Assembly (NCBI RefSeq): GCF_014164785.1
Contig: NZ_JACJFN010000002.1
Span: 795,628 to 859,627 of the forward strand
DNA length: 64,000 bases
Direction: 5' to 3'
From: Aquipseudomonas guryensis
GTDB taxonomy: Bacteria; Pseudomonadota; Gammaproteobacteria; Pseudomonadales; Pseudomonadaceae
Shown here one piece after another: positions 52,757 to 64,000 of this stretch; position 1 is the first letter of the stretch; each line of letters starts with the position of its first letter. Made by a program: the position numbers and the translations under genes. The notes under the pieces are model-generated. The model saw only the letters and a list, made by a program, of their open reading frames with translations, did no database searches and had not been told where the DNA came from.

Positions 52757-53692
52757 ATGAATCTGAGCAAGGTCGACCTCAACCTCTTCATCGTCTTCGA
52801 CGCCATCTACACCGAAGCCAACCTGACTCGCGCCGGGCAGATCGTCGGCATCACCCAGCCGGCGGTGTCCAACGCCCTGTCGCGCCTGCGCGAAACCTTC
52901 AATGACCCGCTGTTCGTGCGCACCGCCCAGGGCATGGTGCCCACGCCCATGGCGCAGAACATCATCGGCCCGGTGCGCAACGCCCTGCAGCTGCTGCGCG
53001 TGTCGGTGCAGGAAAGCCGCACCTTCACCCCGCAGCAAGCCAACAAGACCTACCGCATCAGCATGACCGACCTCACCGAGGCGGTGATCCTGCCGCCGCT
53101 GTTCCAGCGCCTGCGCCGCCTGGCGCCGACCGTGCAGATCGAGAGTTTCCTCTCCAAGCGCCGGGAAACCACCAAGGAACTGGCCGCCGGCCGCCTGGAT
53201 TTCGCCGTCGATGCGCCGCTCAACACCGACACCCAGGTGCGCCACGTCAAGCTGATGGAAGACCGCTACGTCTGCGCCCTGCGCCAGGGTCACCCGCTGG
53301 CCAAGGAGAAGATCAGTCTGGACGAATACCTGTCGCTGACCCATATCCAGATCTCCAGCCGCCGCAGCGGCCTCGGCTATGTCGACCTGTCGCTGGGCAA
53401 GATGGGCCTGCAACGCAAGGTCGCCCTGCGTTCGCAGCACTACATGATGGCCTCCACCGTGCTGCAGAACACCGACATGGCGATGACCGTGCCCGAGCGC
53501 TTCGCCCGCCGCCACGGCCTGCATTACGTGCAACTGCCGGTCAACGACGTGCCGTCCCTGGAAACCCACTTGTACTGGCACGAAAGCACCGACCAGGACC
53601 CGGCCAACCGCTGGATGCGCGAGCAGATCATCGAGATCGCCCAGCAGATCAGTGCCCAGGAGAAGAAGCTCGAGAGCGAAGCTAAAATATGA
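52757..53692 (+). CDS. LysR-type transcriptional regulator
   Basis: 311 residues. Helix-turn-helix at about 5-65 (VDLNLFIVFDAIYTEANLTRAGQIVGITQPAVSNAL) and an effector domain after it. The divergent layout makes the acyl-CoA dehydrogenase its likely target. It resembles the regulator of the mexT gene in the HTH start (KVDLNLFIVF vs RVDLNLLIVF), reflecting a common LysR subfamily. A terminator follows 25 bases later. Confidence 0.9.
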   Translation: MNLSKVDLNLFIVFDAIYTEANLTRAGQIVGITQPAVSNALSRLRETFNDPLFVRTAQGMVPTPMAQNIIGPVRNALQLLRVSVQESRTFTPQQANKTYRISMTDLTEAVILPPLFQRLRRLAPTVQIESFLSKRRETTKELAAGRLDFAVDAPLNTDTQVRHVKLMEDRYVCALRQGHPLAKEKISLDEYLSLTHIQISSRRSGLGYVDLSLGKMGLQRKVALRSQHYMMASTVLQNTDMAMTVPERFARRHGLHYVQLPVNDVPSLETHLYWHESTDQDPANRWMREQIIEIAQQISAQEKKLESEAKI

Positions 53693-53717
53693 GCAATATT
53701 GGCTAACCGATTGAATT

Positions 53718-53745
53718 AAAAAGCCCTGCACTCGCAGGGCTTTTT
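53718..53745 (+). terminator. Rho-independent terminator of the LysR gene
   Basis: A 12-base-pair stem (AAAAAGCCCTGC / GCAGGGCTTTTT) with a four-base loop, ending in a T-run. Confidence 0.93.
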
Positions 53746-53767
53746 GCATTCGGCTGTCCTCATACAC

Positions 53768-53812
53768 TTTTACGTTGACGTTAACGTTAACCAGCTTTAC
53801 GTTTACGTAAAG
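53768..53812 (+). promoter_or_regulatory. LiuR operator pair upstream of liuR
   Basis: Two adjacent palindromic elements: one around 53768-53791 (TTTTACGTTGACGTTAACG and on) and one at 53795-53812 (CTTTACG-TTTA-CGTAAAG). Repeated ACGT-with-A/T-flank symmetry is what MerR-family LiuR sites look like. They are 23-67 bases upstream of liuR, consistent with autoregulation and control of the operon. Confidence 0.72.
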
Positions 53813-53834
53813 CCACCCGCGCAGAGCCCATTGC

Positions 53835-54215
53835 ATGGCCGCCAACTACAGTATTTCCGACCTGGCCCGCGAGCTGGACATCACCACCCGCGCCATCCGC
53901 TTTTACGAGGAGCAAGGCATGCTCGCCCCCGAGCGGCGTGGCCAGGAGCGCGTCTACAGCGCCAAGGACAAGGTCACCCTCAAGCTGATCCTGCGCGGCA
54001 AGCGCATCGGCTTCTCCCTGGCCGAGTGCAAAGAGCTGATCGAGCTGTACGACCCGGCCGGCGGTAACCGCAAGCAGCTGGAGACCTTCATGGACAAGAT
54101 CAGCGAGCGCCGCGCCCAGCTCGAACAGCAGTTGCTGGACATCCAACAGATGCAGCTGGAGCTGGATACCGCCGAGGAACGCTGCCTCGCTGCGCTCGAA
54201 CAAACTCAAGCCTGA
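53835..54215 (+). CDS. liuR: LiuR, MerR-family regulator of leucine/isovalerate catabolism
   Basis: A 126-residue MerR-family protein. The helix-turn-helix is YSISDLARELDITTRAIRFYEEQGMLAPERRG; a dimerisation coiled coil (KISERRAQLEQQLLDIQQMQLELDTAEERC) fills the C-terminus, with no cysteine metal-binding tail. It is the first gene of the liu operon and represses or activates it according to branched-chain acyl-CoA intermediates. Operators lie directly upstream. Confidence 0.93.
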   Translation: MAANYSISDLARELDITTRAIRFYEEQGMLAPERRGQERVYSAKDKVTLKLILRGKRIGFSLAECKELIELYDPAGGNRKQLETFMDKISERRAQLEQQLLDIQQMQLELDTAEERCLAALEQTQA

Positions 54216-54263
54216 ACAAGCAGTTATCTACCAAACCTAATAAAGACAATCACAGGTGGAACC

Positions 54264-55427
54264 ATGAGCTACCCGACCCTCAACTTCGGTCTCGGCGAGA
54301 CCATCGACATGCTGCGTGACTCGGTGCACCAGTTCGCCCAGGCCGAGCTGGCCCCGCGCGCGGCGCAGATCGATCGCGACAACGAGTTCCCCATGGACAT
54401 GTGGCGCAAGTTCGGCGACATGGGCCTGCTCGGCATGACCGTGGAAGAGGAATACGGCGGCACCAACATGGGCTACCTGGCCCACGTGGTGGCCATGGAA
54501 GAGATCAGCCGAGCCTCGGCTTCGGTCGGTCTGTCCTACGGCGCGCATTCGAACCTGTGCCTCAACCAGATCCGCAAGAACGGCACCCATGAGCAGAAGG
54601 CCAAGTACCTGCCCAAGCTGTGCTCCGGCGAGCACATCGGCGCCCTGGCCATGAGTGAGCCGAATGCCGGCTCCGACGTGGTGTCGATGAAGCTGCGCGC
54701 CGAGAAACGCGGCGACCGCTACGTACTCAACGGCAACAAGATGTGGATCACCAACGGCCCGGATGCCAACACCTACGTGATCTACGCCAAGACCGACATC
54801 AACGCCGGCTCGCGCGGCATGACCGCGTTTATCGTCGAGCGTGACTCCAAGGGCTTCTCACGCCACCAGAAGCTGGACAAGCTGGGCATGCGCGGCTCCA
54901 ACACCTGCGAACTGGTGTTCGAGGACGTGGAAGTGCCCGAGGAAAACATCCTTGGCGGCGAAGGCCGTGGCGTGGCCGTGTTGATGAGCGGCCTGGACTA
55001 CGAGCGCACCGTGCTCTCCGGCGGCCCGACCGGGATCATGAGTGCCTGCATGGACGTGGTGCTGCCTTACGTACACGAACGCCAGCAGTTCAAGCAGTCG
55101 ATCGGCGAGTTCCAGCTGGTGCAGGGCAAGCTGGCCGACATGTACGCCGGCATGAACGCCTCCAAGTCCTACCTGTACACCGTGGCCAAGGCCTGCGACC
55201 GCGGCGAGGAATCGCGCAAGGACGCCGCCGCGGTGATCCTCTACACCGCCGAAATGGCTACCAAGATGGCCCTGGATACCATCCAGTTGCTGGGCGGCAA
55301 CGGCTACACCAACGACTACCCGGCCGGCCGCCTGCTGCGTGATGCGAAGCTCTACGAGATCGGCGCCGGCACCAGCGAAATCCGCCGCATGCTGATTGGT
55401 CGTGAGCTGTACAACGAGACCAAGTAA
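54264..55427 (+). CDS. liuA: Isovaleryl-CoA dehydrogenase
   Basis: A 387-residue FAD acyl-CoA dehydrogenase. Blocks: [21 protein letters not shown] (FAD loop), [13 protein letters not shown] and the terminal [30 protein letters not shown]. It converts isovaleryl-CoA to 3-methylcrotonyl-CoA, the first dedicated step of leucine catabolism. The active-site glutamate, which sits on an unusual helix in isovaleryl enzymes, cannot be placed with certainty by eye. The start has GGTGG upstream, 48 bases after liuR. Confidence 0.95.
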   Translation: MSYPTLNFGLGETIDMLRDSVHQFAQAELAPRAAQIDRDNEFPMDMWRKFGDMGLLGMTVEEEYGGTNMGYLAHVVAMEEISRASASVGLSYGAHSNLCLNQIRKNGTHEQKAKYLPKLCSGEHIGALAMSEPNAGSDVVSMKLRAEKRGDRYVLNGNKMWITNGPDANTYVIYAKTDINAGSRGMTAFIVERDSKGFSRHQKLDKLGMRGSNTCELVFEDVEVPEENILGGEGRGVAVLMSGLDYERTVLSGGPTGIMSACMDVVLPYVHERQQFKQSIGEFQLVQGKLADMYAGMNASKSYLYTVAKACDRGEESRKDAAAVILYTAEMATKMALDTIQLLGGNGYTNDYPAGRLLRDAKLYEIGAGTSEIRRMLIGRELYNETK

Positions 55428-55428
55428 G

Positions 55429-55537
55429 GCACGGACAGTCCCCTCTCCCACTTGTGGGAGAGGGTTAGGGAGAGGGGCGGAGCTGCCTGCCCAACCCTCT
55501 CCCCCGGCCCCTCTCCCGCAAGCGGGCAGAGGGGAGA
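55429..55537. repeat. Palindromic repeat block (CCCCTCTCCC family)
   Basis: Two hairpins in the liuA-liuB gap, CCCCTCTCCC...GGGAGAGGG and CCCCTCTCCCGC...GCGGGCAGAGGGG. The first 50 bases (ggcacggacagt then the hairpin) recur almost unchanged at 61029-61078, so this is a dispersed element distinct from the REP families. Confidence 0.85.
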
Positions 55538-55562
55538 TAAAAGCAAAATCGGAGCGCGCCAT

Positions 55563-57170
<1,608 letters not shown>

Positions 57171-57178
57171 TCATTTTT

Positions 57179-57256
57179 GTAGGAGCCAGCTTGCTGTGGT
57201 TCGGCACACCGACGATCCGCACCGCGTAGCAGCATCGCCAGCAAGCTGGCTCCTAC
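57179..57256. repeat. REP palindrome pair (GTAGGAGCCAGCTTGCTG family)
   Basis: Inverted copies of GTAGGAGCCAGCTTGCTG around a 40-base spacer, in the 105-base liuB-liuC gap. A single copy of the same element is found inside liuD at 59663-59686. Confidence 0.85.
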
Positions 57257-57275
57257 ACCAGACAGGTTCCTGAAA

Positions 57276-58076
57276 ATGAATAGTTTCCAGACCGTAGAAC
57301 TCGAACAAGACCCGCGCGGCTTCGCCACCCTGTGGCTGAATCGCCCGGAAAAGAACAACGCCTTCAACGCGCAGATGATCCGCGAGCTGATCCTCGCCCT
57401 CGAAGCGGTGGCTGGCGACCAGACCCTGCGCTTCCTGCTGCTGCGCGGGCGCGGCAAGCATTTCTCGGCAGGCGCCGACCTGGCCTGGATGCAGCATTCG
57501 GCAACCCTCGACTACAACGCCAACCTGGCCGATGCCCATGAGCTGGCCGAGCTGATGTATAGCCTGCATGCCCTGCAGATTCCCACCCTGGCCGTGGTGC
57601 AGGGCGCGGCCTTTGGTGGCGCGGTCGGCCTGGTCAGTTGCTGCGATATGGCAATCGGCGCAGACGACGCGCTGTTCTCCCTCTCCGAAGTGCGCATCGG
57701 CCTGGCGCCGGCGGTCATCAGTCCCTTCGTCGTGCAGGCCCTTGGCGAGCGCACAGCACGCCGCTACGCGCTGACCGCCGAACGCTTCGACGGCAGCCGT
57801 GCCCGTGAACTGGGCCTGCTCGCCGAGGCCTATCCGACCGCCGAGCTGGATGCCCAGGTGGAAAGCTGGGTGAGCAACCTGCTACTGAACAGCCCGCAGG
57901 CCATGCTCGCCAGCAAGGACCTGCTGCGCGAAGTCGGCCCGGCCGCGCTCAGCCCGGTCCTGCGCCGCTATACCGAGAACGCCATTGCGCGCATCCGCGT
58001 CAGCGCCGAAGGCCAGGAAGGCCTGAATGCCTTCCTCAACAAACGCCCCCCGGCCTGGCAGGAGCCTCAAGCATGA
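57276..58076 (+). CDS. liuC: 3-Methylglutaconyl-CoA hydratase
   Basis: A 266-residue crotonase-superfamily enzyme that hydrates 3-methylglutaconyl-CoA to HMG-CoA. Blocks are LRGRGKHFSAGADLAWM (oxyanion hole) and AVVQGAAFGGAVGLVSCCDMAI. The stop overlaps the liuD start as ATGA, so expression is coupled. Confidence 0.94.
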   Translation: MNSFQTVELEQDPRGFATLWLNRPEKNNAFNAQMIRELILALEAVAGDQTLRFLLLRGRGKHFSAGADLAWMQHSATLDYNANLADAHELAELMYSLHALQIPTLAVVQGAAFGGAVGLVSCCDMAIGADDALFSLSEVRIGLAPAVISPFVVQALGERTARRYALTAERFDGSRARELGLLAEAYPTAELDAQVESWVSNLLLNSPQAMLASKDLLREVGPAALSPVLRRYTENAIARIRVSAEGQEGLNAFLNKRPPAWQEPQA

Positions 58077-60043
58077 GCCACCAGCAGATCACCACCCTCC
58101 TCGTCGCCAACCGTGGCGAGATCGCCTGCCGGGTAATGCGCACCGCCAAGGCCCTAGGCCTGCGTACGGTGGCCGTGCACAGCACCATCGACGCCAATGC
58201 CCGCCACGTGCGCGAAGCCGACATGGCCGTTGATCTGGGCGGCGCCAAACCGGCCGACAGTTACCTGCTGGTCGACAAGATCATCGCCGCGGCCAAGGCC
58301 AGCGGCGCCCAGGCCATCCACCCAGGCTACGGCTTCCTCTCCGAGAACGCCGGCTTCGCCCGTGCCATCGAGGCGGCCGGCCTGGTGTTCCTCGGCCCGC
58401 CCGCCTCCGCCATCGACGCCATGGGCAGCAAGTCGGCGGCCAAGGCGCTGATGGAGGACGCCGGCGTGCCGCTGGTGCCCGGCTACCACGGCGAAGCTCA
58501 GGACGTGGAAACCTTCCGCGTCGCCGCCGAACGCATCGGCTACCCGGTGCTGCTAAAGGCTGCCGCCGGTGGTGGTGGCAAGGGCATGAAGGTGGTCGAG
58601 CGCGAAGCCGAGCTGGCCGAAGCGCTGCAGTCGGCGCAGCGCGAAGCGCAGTCGGCCTTCGGCGATTCGCGCATGCTGGTGGAAAAGTACGTACTCAAGC
58701 CGCGCCACGTGGAGATCCAGGTATTCGCCGACCAGCACGGCAACTGCCTGTACCTCAACGAGCGCGATTGCTCGATCCAGCGCCGCCACCAGAAGGTGGT
58801 CGAGGAAGCCCCGGCACCGGGCCTGTCGCCCGAACTGCGCCAAGCCATGGGCGAAGCGGCGGTCAAGGCCGCCCAGGCCATCGGCTATGTCGGCGCCGGC
58901 ACCGTGGAGTTCCTGCTCGACGCCCGCGGCCAGTTCTTTTTTATGGAAATGAACACCCGCCTGCAGGTCGAGCACCCGGTCACCGAAGCCATCACCGGCC
59001 TCGACCTGGTGGCCTGGCAGATTCGCGTGGCCCGTGGCGAAGCGCTGCCGCTCAGCCAGGCGCAGGTGCCACTCAATGGCCACGCCATCGAAGTGCGCCT
59101 GTACGCCGAAGACCCGCAAAACGACTTCCTCCCAGCCAGCGGCACCCTCGCCCTCTACCGCGAACCCGCCAATGGCCCGGGCCGTCGCGTCGACAGCGGC
59201 GTGGCCGAAGGCGACGAAGTCTCGCCGTTCTACGACCCGATGCTGGGCAAGCTGATCGCCTGGGGCGAGAACCGCGAGGAAGCCCGTCAGCGCCTGCTGG
59301 CCATGCTCGACGAAACGGCCGTGGGTGGCTTCAAGACCAACCTGGCCTTTCTGCGCCGCATCCTCGCCCACCCCGCCTTCGCCGCCGAAGAGCTGGATAC
59401 CGGCTTCATCGCCCGCCATCAGGACGTCCTGCTGCCGGCGCCTGCCGAGCTGCCCGAAGCCTTCTGGCAACTGGCCGCCGACGCCTGGCTACAGAGCGAA
59501 CCGCAACAGCTGCGCCACGACGACTACCACTCCCCCTGGAGCGCTCGCAGCGGCTGGCGCGCCGGCCTGCCGGCGGAAACCGAGCTGCACCTGTGCAGCG
59601 GCGAGCACGAACACAAGGCCCGCCCGAGCGGCCAGGCCAAGCTGGTCGGCGAGAGGCTCACCTGTAGGAGCCAGCTTGCTGGCGATCAGACGCCGCAGTT
59701 CCAACACCGCCTGCAGGCCATCCGCCAGGGCAATACCCTGTACCTGGAATGGCACGGCGAGCTGCACCCGATCAGCCGCTTCGACCCGATTGCCGCCGCC
59801 GAAGCCAGCCACGCCCACCACGGCGGCCTCACCGCCCCCATGAACGGCAGCATCGTCCGTGTGCTGGTCGAGCCCGGTCAGGTTGTCGAAGCCGGCACCG
59901 CGCTGGTGGTGCTGGAGGCGATGAAGATGGAGCACAGCATCCGTGCGCCGCACGCCGGCACGGTCAAGGCGCTGTACTGCGGCGAAGGCGATATGGTCAG
60001 CGAAGGTGCGGCGCTGGTGGAGCTGGAGCAGACATCGGCATGA
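58073..60043 (+). CDS. liuD: Methylcrotonyl-CoA carboxylase alpha (biotin) subunit with in-frame REP insert
   Basis: A 656-residue biotin-dependent subunit. Biotin carboxylase domain about 1-450 (ANRGEIACRVMRTAKALGL; ATP-grasp KAAAGGGGKGMKVV; EMNTRLQVEHPVTE). The biotin carrier tail has EAMKMEHSI with the biotinylated lysine at 618. Between these, residues 531-538 (CRSQLAGD) are coded exactly by a GTAGGAGCCAGCTTGCTGGC REP copy. The insert keeps frame and lies in the poorly conserved linker, so the enzyme is probably functional. Confidence 0.95.
   Translation: MSHQQITTLLVANRGEIACRVMRTAKALGLRTVAVHSTIDANARHVREADMAVDLGGAKPADSYLLVDKIIAAAKASGAQAIHPGYGFLSENAGFARAIEAAGLVFLGPPASAIDAMGSKSAAKALMEDAGVPLVPGYHGEAQDVETFRVAAERIGYPVLLKAAAGGGGKGMKVVEREAELAEALQSAQREAQSAFGDSRMLVEKYVLKPRHVEIQVFADQHGNCLYLNERDCSIQRRHQKVVEEAPAPGLSPELRQAMGEAAVKAAQAIGYVGAGTVEFLLDARGQFFFMEMNTRLQVEHPVTEAITGLDLVAWQIRVARGEALPLSQAQVPLNGHAIEVRLYAEDPQNDFLPASGTLALYREPANGPGRRVDSGVAEGDEVSPFYDPMLGKLIAWGENREEARQRLLAMLDETAVGGFKTNLAFLRRILAHPAFAAEELDTGFIARHQDVLLPAPAELPEAFWQLAADAWLQSEPQQLRHDDYHSPWSARSGWRAGLPAETELHLCSGEHEHKARPSGQAKLVGERLTCRSQLAGDQTPQFQHRLQAIRQGNTLYLEWHGELHPISRFDPIAAAEASHAHHGGLTAPMNGSIVRVLVEPGQVVEAGTALVVLEAMKMEHSIRAPHAGTVKALYCGEGDMVSEGAALVELEQTSA
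59663..59686 (+). repeat. Single REP copy inside liuD coding sequence
   Basis: A 24-base copy of TGTAGGAGCCAGCTTGCTGG and on, read as Cys-Arg-Ser-Gln-Leu-Ala-Gly-Asp. It is the same element as the pair at 57179-57256 in the same operon. In another frame it would give a TAG stop. Confidence 0.85.
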
Positions 60044-60046
60044 TGC

Positions 60047-60108
60047 GTAGCCCGGATGAAATCCGGGAAGTGACGCAATATGCTCACCCCGGATTACATC
60101 CGGGCTAC
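60047..60108. repeat. REP palindrome pair (GTAGCCCGGAT family)
   Basis: Inverted copies of GTAGCCCGGATGAAATCCGG between liuD and liuE, the third pair of this family in the window. Confidence 0.88.
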
Positions 60109-60123
60109 TGAAGAGAAACGCAT

Positions 60124-61020
60124 ATGAACCTCCCTCAACATGTCCGCCTGGTCGAAGTCGGCCCGCGCGACGGTTTGCAGAACGAGAAACAGCCGATCAG
60201 CGTGGCCGACAAGGTGCGCCTGGTCGACGAGCTGAGCGCCGCCGGCCTCGGCTATATCGAGGTCGGCAGCTTCGTCTCGCCCAAGTGGGTGCCGCAGATG
60301 GCCGGCAGCGCCGAAGTGTTCGCGCAGATCCAGCGCAAGGCCGGCGTGGTCTACGGCGCACTGACACCCAACATGCAGGGCTTCGAGGCCGCCGTGGCCG
60401 CCGGGGTCAAGGAAGTCGCGGTATTCGCCGCCGCCAGCGAAGCCTTCTCGCAGAAGAACATCAACTGCTCGATCAGTGACAGCCTGCAGCGCTTCGTACC
60501 GATCATGGACGCCGCCAAACAGCACGGCATCAGCGTGCGTGGCTATGTATCCTGCGTACTCGGCTGCCCCTACGAGGGCGAGGTGGCGCCGCAGCAAGTC
60601 GCCAGCGTGGCCGCCGAACTGTTCGCCATGGGCTGCTATGAAGTGTCCCTCGGCGACACCATCGGCACCGGCACCGCCGGCGCCACTCGCCGCTTGTTCG
60701 AGGTGTGCGCCGGCAAGATCCCGCGCGACAAGCTCGGCGGGCACTTCCACGACACCTACGGCCAGGCCCTAGCCAATGTCTACGCCAGCCTGCTGGAAGG
60801 CATCAGCGTATTCGACAGTTCGGTCGCCGGACTCGGCGGTTGCCCCTACGCCAAGGGCGCCACCGGCAACGTCGCCACCGAAGACGTGCTCTACCTGCTC
60901 AACGGCCTGGGCATCGACACCGGCATCGACATGGACCAACTGATCGCCGCTGGCCAACGCATCTGCAACGTGCTCGGCAAACCCAACGGCTCGCGCGTGG
61001 CACGGGCAAGACAAACCTAG
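60124..61020 (+). CDS. liuE: Hydroxymethylglutaryl-CoA lyase
   Basis: A 298-residue TIM-barrel lyase cleaving HMG-CoA to acetoacetate and acetyl-CoA. Blocks: LVEVGPRDGLQNEKQPI, the substrate-loop VAVFAAASEAFSQKNINCS, SLGDTIGTGTAG, metal-site GHFHDTYGQALANVYASL and the active-site-cysteine region SVAGLGGCPYAKGATGNVATED. It is the last step of leucine breakdown to acetyl-CoA and acetoacetate. Confidence 0.96.
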   Translation: MNLPQHVRLVEVGPRDGLQNEKQPISVADKVRLVDELSAAGLGYIEVGSFVSPKWVPQMAGSAEVFAQIQRKAGVVYGALTPNMQGFEAAVAAGVKEVAVFAAASEAFSQKNINCSISDSLQRFVPIMDAAKQHGISVRGYVSCVLGCPYEGEVAPQQVASVAAELFAMGCYEVSLGDTIGTGTAGATRRLFEVCAGKIPRDKLGGHFHDTYGQALANVYASLLEGISVFDSSVAGLGGCPYAKGATGNVATEDVLYLLNGLGIDTGIDMDQLIAAGQRICNVLGKPNGSRVARARQT

Positions 61021-61342
61021 CCGAGGCCGGCACGGACAGTCCCCTCTCCCATTCATGGGAGAGGGCTAGGGAGAGGGAAAACGCTGCGTAGCCCGGATGC
61101 AATCCGGGAAAGCCACACACGCTGCGGAACAACCTCTGTCAGCTTTTCCTGACAGCCTGTAAAGCCCGCAGCGCCTGCCATCCGCCGCGACTACCAGGCC
61201 GTAGCGCCCACGCCACAGCCGCGCTACGCGCAGCCAAGCAGACCAACGGCAGCGGCAGTAGCCGACGCCGATCAACACTTTAGGCTGTGCCATCCGCCGC
61301 CTCCGGGCTGGCGCGAACGACAAGAACAATCGAGGAATCGAG
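61021..61342. other. 322-base gap with two repeat elements, no gene seen
   Basis: Between liuE and the acetoacetyl-CoA synthetase. It contains a copy of the CCCCTCTCCC repeat (61029-61078) and a single GTAGCCCGGAT REP half (61088-61110). The remaining 61111-61330 is featureless to my eye apart from short inverted words (TGTCAGC..CTGACAG near 61137-61155) and the next gene's ribosome binding site. Whether a separate promoter drives the synthetase is unclear. Confidence 0.7.
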
Positions 61343-63298
<1,956 letters not shown>

Positions 63299-63427
63299 CC
63301 CTCGCGGAGTGGTCAGCCCAACGGCCGCTCCCACCCTCCCACCCCATCAGCATATTGAGCAAAAGACCAATACTGGGGCAGACTGCGAGCAACCCAAGGA
63401 AGCCCGCTCCGCCCCCCAGGTGACAAT

Positions 63428-63787
63428 ATGGAAGTTGTCAAAACCCTCAAGCCCGGCAGTAACGGCACCAAACGCCTCGTCGACATCTATGGCGAAAGCC
63501 TGGTAACCGTCCGCTACCGCCTCGACCGCGAAAAACAGCTCAGCTACACCACAGTCGAGCTGATCATCGAAACAAAAGCTGCCCCCACTCCGGGGCTGAA
63601 CCTCACCGCCCAACGCCTGTATCAGAACCGCCAGCTTGTTCCCTTGCGTATCCACTACGCGGAGGAGGACTTGCGGCTTCTGCTCATGAGGGCGGGCGGT
63701 AAATGGGACATGGAGAACAAGGTCTGGCGCATCCGCTATGGCGACGCCATCAAACTCGGATTGAAAGATCGGATCATCGAAAAATGA
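63428..63787 (+). CDS. Uncharacterised 119-residue protein
   Basis: Begins MEVVKTLKPGSNGTKRLVDIYG and continues with regular charged beta-strand-like stretches (LVTVRYRLDREKQLSYTTVELIIETK). The C-terminal part, ALRIH..EEDLRLLLMRAGGKWDMENKVWRIRYGDAIKLGL, has the KWD..VWRI tryptophan pattern that I recall from small proteins often found next to transposons or in accessory regions; I do not know a function. AGGTG precedes the ATG. Confidence 0.6.
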   Translation: MEVVKTLKPGSNGTKRLVDIYGESLVTVRYRLDREKQLSYTTVELIIETKAAPTPGLNLTAQRLYQNRQLVPLRIHYAEEDLRLLLMRAGGKWDMENKVWRIRYGDAIKLGLKDRIIEK

Positions 63788-64000
63788 TGGTCAGATATAG
63801 ACACTCAATGCCCATACCTAGAGACATATTCCCACATATGGGAATATTCCTAGATGTAGGCATGTCGCCTACTTATAGTTAGGCGCAAGAGCAAAGCCAT
63901 GGTCGATGTCCGTGCCCAAGAACACAGCAGCCGCATCGCGGTGCCAGCACAGAATCGAGCGGCCGTCTGAAGATAGAGACCGTTATTTGTGCTCAGCAAG
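63788..64000. other. Palindrome-rich stretch at window end, no gene assigned
   Basis: Holds three symmetric elements: ATATTCCCA-CATA-TGGGAATAT (63826-63847), GTAGGC-ATGTC-GCCTAC (63856-63872) and, partly complementary to the latter, GTTAGGC (63878-63884). The base composition is visibly less GC-rich than the rest of the window. No protein is supported on either strand, although a short minus-strand reading (about 63866-63970) could be a gene's 3' end cut by the window edge. Confidence 0.45.

Noticed and set aside
63867..63884. Integron attC-like core (GTTAGGC, reverse GCCTAAC)
   Set aside because: Only one core matches; no partner core at a normal attC distance and no integrase in view. Kept only as a hint for extending the window.

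Overview
The window is high-GC Gammaproteobacterial chromosome, almost certainly a Pseudomonas sensu lato. The evidence is a mexS-mexT-mexEF-oprN locus, a muxABC-opmB locus, a complete liuRABCDE leucine-catabolism operon and several families of Pseudomonas-style REP palindromes. The species cannot be fixed from the sequence; a relative of the P. mendocina/oleovorans group is a guess.

Positions 1-24105 hold a peptide-siderophore locus that is not a standard pyoverdine locus. It contains an ECF sigma factor under a perfect Fur box, a PvdE-type ABC exporter, an MbtH protein, a type II thioesterase, two NRPSs (modules 1-3 and module 4), a TonB-dependent receptor, a hydroxyornithine N-acetyltransferase and, running off the left edge, a PvdA-type ornithine N5-hydroxylase. 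Reading the adenylation pockets gives three domains with one shared code (Glu at pocket position 239, fitting an ornithine derivative) and one canonical serine domain. The inferred product is a tetrapeptide tri-hydroxamate of order aOHOrn-aOHOrn-Ser-aOHOrn, with epimerisation at residues 1 and 4. Three A-T segments of about 1.7 kb are near-duplicates, and the module 1 copy is a mosaic of the other two.

Positions 24224-44354 hold two RND efflux systems: mexS/mexT with mexEF-oprN on the + strand and muxABC-opmB on the - strand. They are separated by about 2.8 kb carrying two small membrane proteins, a glycosyltransferase and a secreted NTF2-like protein. Both outer-membrane-factor genes carry a translated REP palindrome pair inside their N-terminal leader.

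Positions 44474-51354 are housekeeping and miscellaneous genes: thiol peroxidase, a sodium:alanine symporter, a GNAT protein, exonuclease III, a PstS-OmpA two-domain periplasmic protein, a TerC-family membrane protein and a small coupled protein.

Positions 51368-63298 are acyl-CoA and leucine/isovalerate catabolism: an acyl-CoA dehydrogenase divergent from a LysR regulator, then liuR behind two operator palindromes, liuABCDE, and an acetoacetyl-CoA synthetase that would use the acetoacetate made by LiuE. REP and other palindromic repeats fill nearly every gap, and one lies in frame inside liuD. The last 0.6 kb holds an uncharacterised 119-residue protein and an AT-richer palindromic stretch.

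No tRNA, rRNA, CRISPR array or intact insertion sequence was recognised.
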